Origin: Bacteroidaceae bacterium
GTDB taxonomy: Bacteria > Bacteroidota > Bacteroidia > Bacteroidales > Bacteroidaceae
Length of the DNA: 36,900 bases
Assembly (NCBI GenBank): GCA_017507105.1
Contig: JAFWBM010000008.1
Coordinates: 1 to 36,900 of the forward strand
Direction of reading: 5' to 3'
Shown here: piece after piece, positions 36,640-36,900 of the stretch
Numbering within the stretch: position 1 is the stretch's first letter
Layout: each line of letters opens with the position of its first letter
Notes under the pieces: generated by a model
Databases searched by the model: none
What the model was told of the DNA's origin: nothing
The model's input: the letters and a program-made list of their open reading frames with translations, nothing else
Made by a program: the position numbers and the translations under genes

Positions 36640-36900
36640 ATGAAAACAGTAATGCTCGTTTTCGGAACCCGTCCCGAAGCCATCAAGATGGCACCACTGG
36701 TAAAGGAGTTCCGCAAACATCCCGACATATTCAACACCATAGTATGCGTCACCGGGCAGCATCGTCAGATGCTCGACCAAGTGCTACAGCTCTTCGAGAT
36801 AACACCCGACTACGACCTCAACATCATGAAACAGGGACAAGACCTCTACGACGTCACAGCACGTGTGCTCACAGGCATGCGCGACGTACTCAAAGAGGCA
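36640..36900 (+). CDS. wecB: UDP-N-acetylglucosamine 2-epimerase, N-terminal part
   Basis: The frame opens at the ATG at 36640 and runs off the right edge; 87 codons are visible. The start [20 protein letters not shown], then [20 protein letters not shown] and [18 protein letters not shown], is characteristic of the non-hydrolysing epimerase that makes UDP-N-acetylmannosamine in the cytoplasm. The full protein should be about 370-390 residues. It belongs with the polysaccharide genes and suggests ManNAc or ManNAcA in the polymer. The G/C-rich repeat sits just upstream. Confidence 0.93.
   Translation, partial: MKTVMLVFGTRPEAIKMAPLVKEFRKHPDIFNTIVCVTGQHRQMLDQVLQLFEITPDYDLNIMKQGQDLYDVTARVLTGMRDVLKEA

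Overview
The window looks like chromosomal DNA of a Bacteroidota bacterium, most likely order Bacteroidales. The evidence is the recurring TAnnTTTG-type -7 promoter box a few tens of bases upstream of genes, the lack of Shine-Dalgarno sequences, a gliding-motility/type IX secretion C-terminal domain, a PorT-like barrel, a Bacteroidota histone H1-like protein, and a secreted GH2 beta-galactosidase with a discoidin-type tail. No rRNA, tRNA, IS element, phage gene or CRISPR array was seen. The genus cannot be fixed from this window.

Bases 1-12.5 kb are housekeeping: the tail of a FadL/OmpP1-type porin; a LolC/E-like permease; a minus-strand operon of an FtsE-like ATPase with lysC and lysA (aspartate to diaminopimelate/lysine); a plus-strand pair of a membrane-anchored LytTR regulator and purN; and a five-gene minus-strand operon lplA-gcvT-gcvH-gcvPA-gcvPB for glycine cleavage and attachment of its lipoate. 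Convergent units are separated by long, near-perfect bidirectional hairpins.

Bases 12.5-26.9 kb hold a POT-family peptide transporter; uvrA translationally coupled to a type IX-secreted protein; a divergent pair of an envelope protein (three LysM domains plus a type 1 periplasmic-binding fold) and an outer-membrane barrel; rfbB; a large periplasmic beta-galactosidase; and a small histone H1-like gene. A previously unassigned 83-85 bp repeat carrying the -7 box at its ends lies at the promoters of lplA (one unit) and the beta-galactosidase (two tandem units).

Bases 27.2-36.9 kb are the start of an exopolysaccharide/capsule locus. A promoter and a roughly 240-nt structured leader precede wza-like and wzc-like export genes, then rfbA-rfbC-rfbD (with rfbB elsewhere in the window this completes dTDP-L-rhamnose synthesis), a UDP-glucose 6-dehydrogenase, a nucleotidyltransferase-GHMP-kinase fusion, three very small genes of which two resemble sigma-factor region 2, and the start of wecB. 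This locus is visibly richer in G+C than the left part. Two copies of a G/C-rich hairpin repeat bracket the three small genes. The best candidates for something undescribed are the promoter-linked 83-bp repeat, the mini sigma-like genes inside the polysaccharide locus, and the kinase-nucleotidyltransferase fusion.
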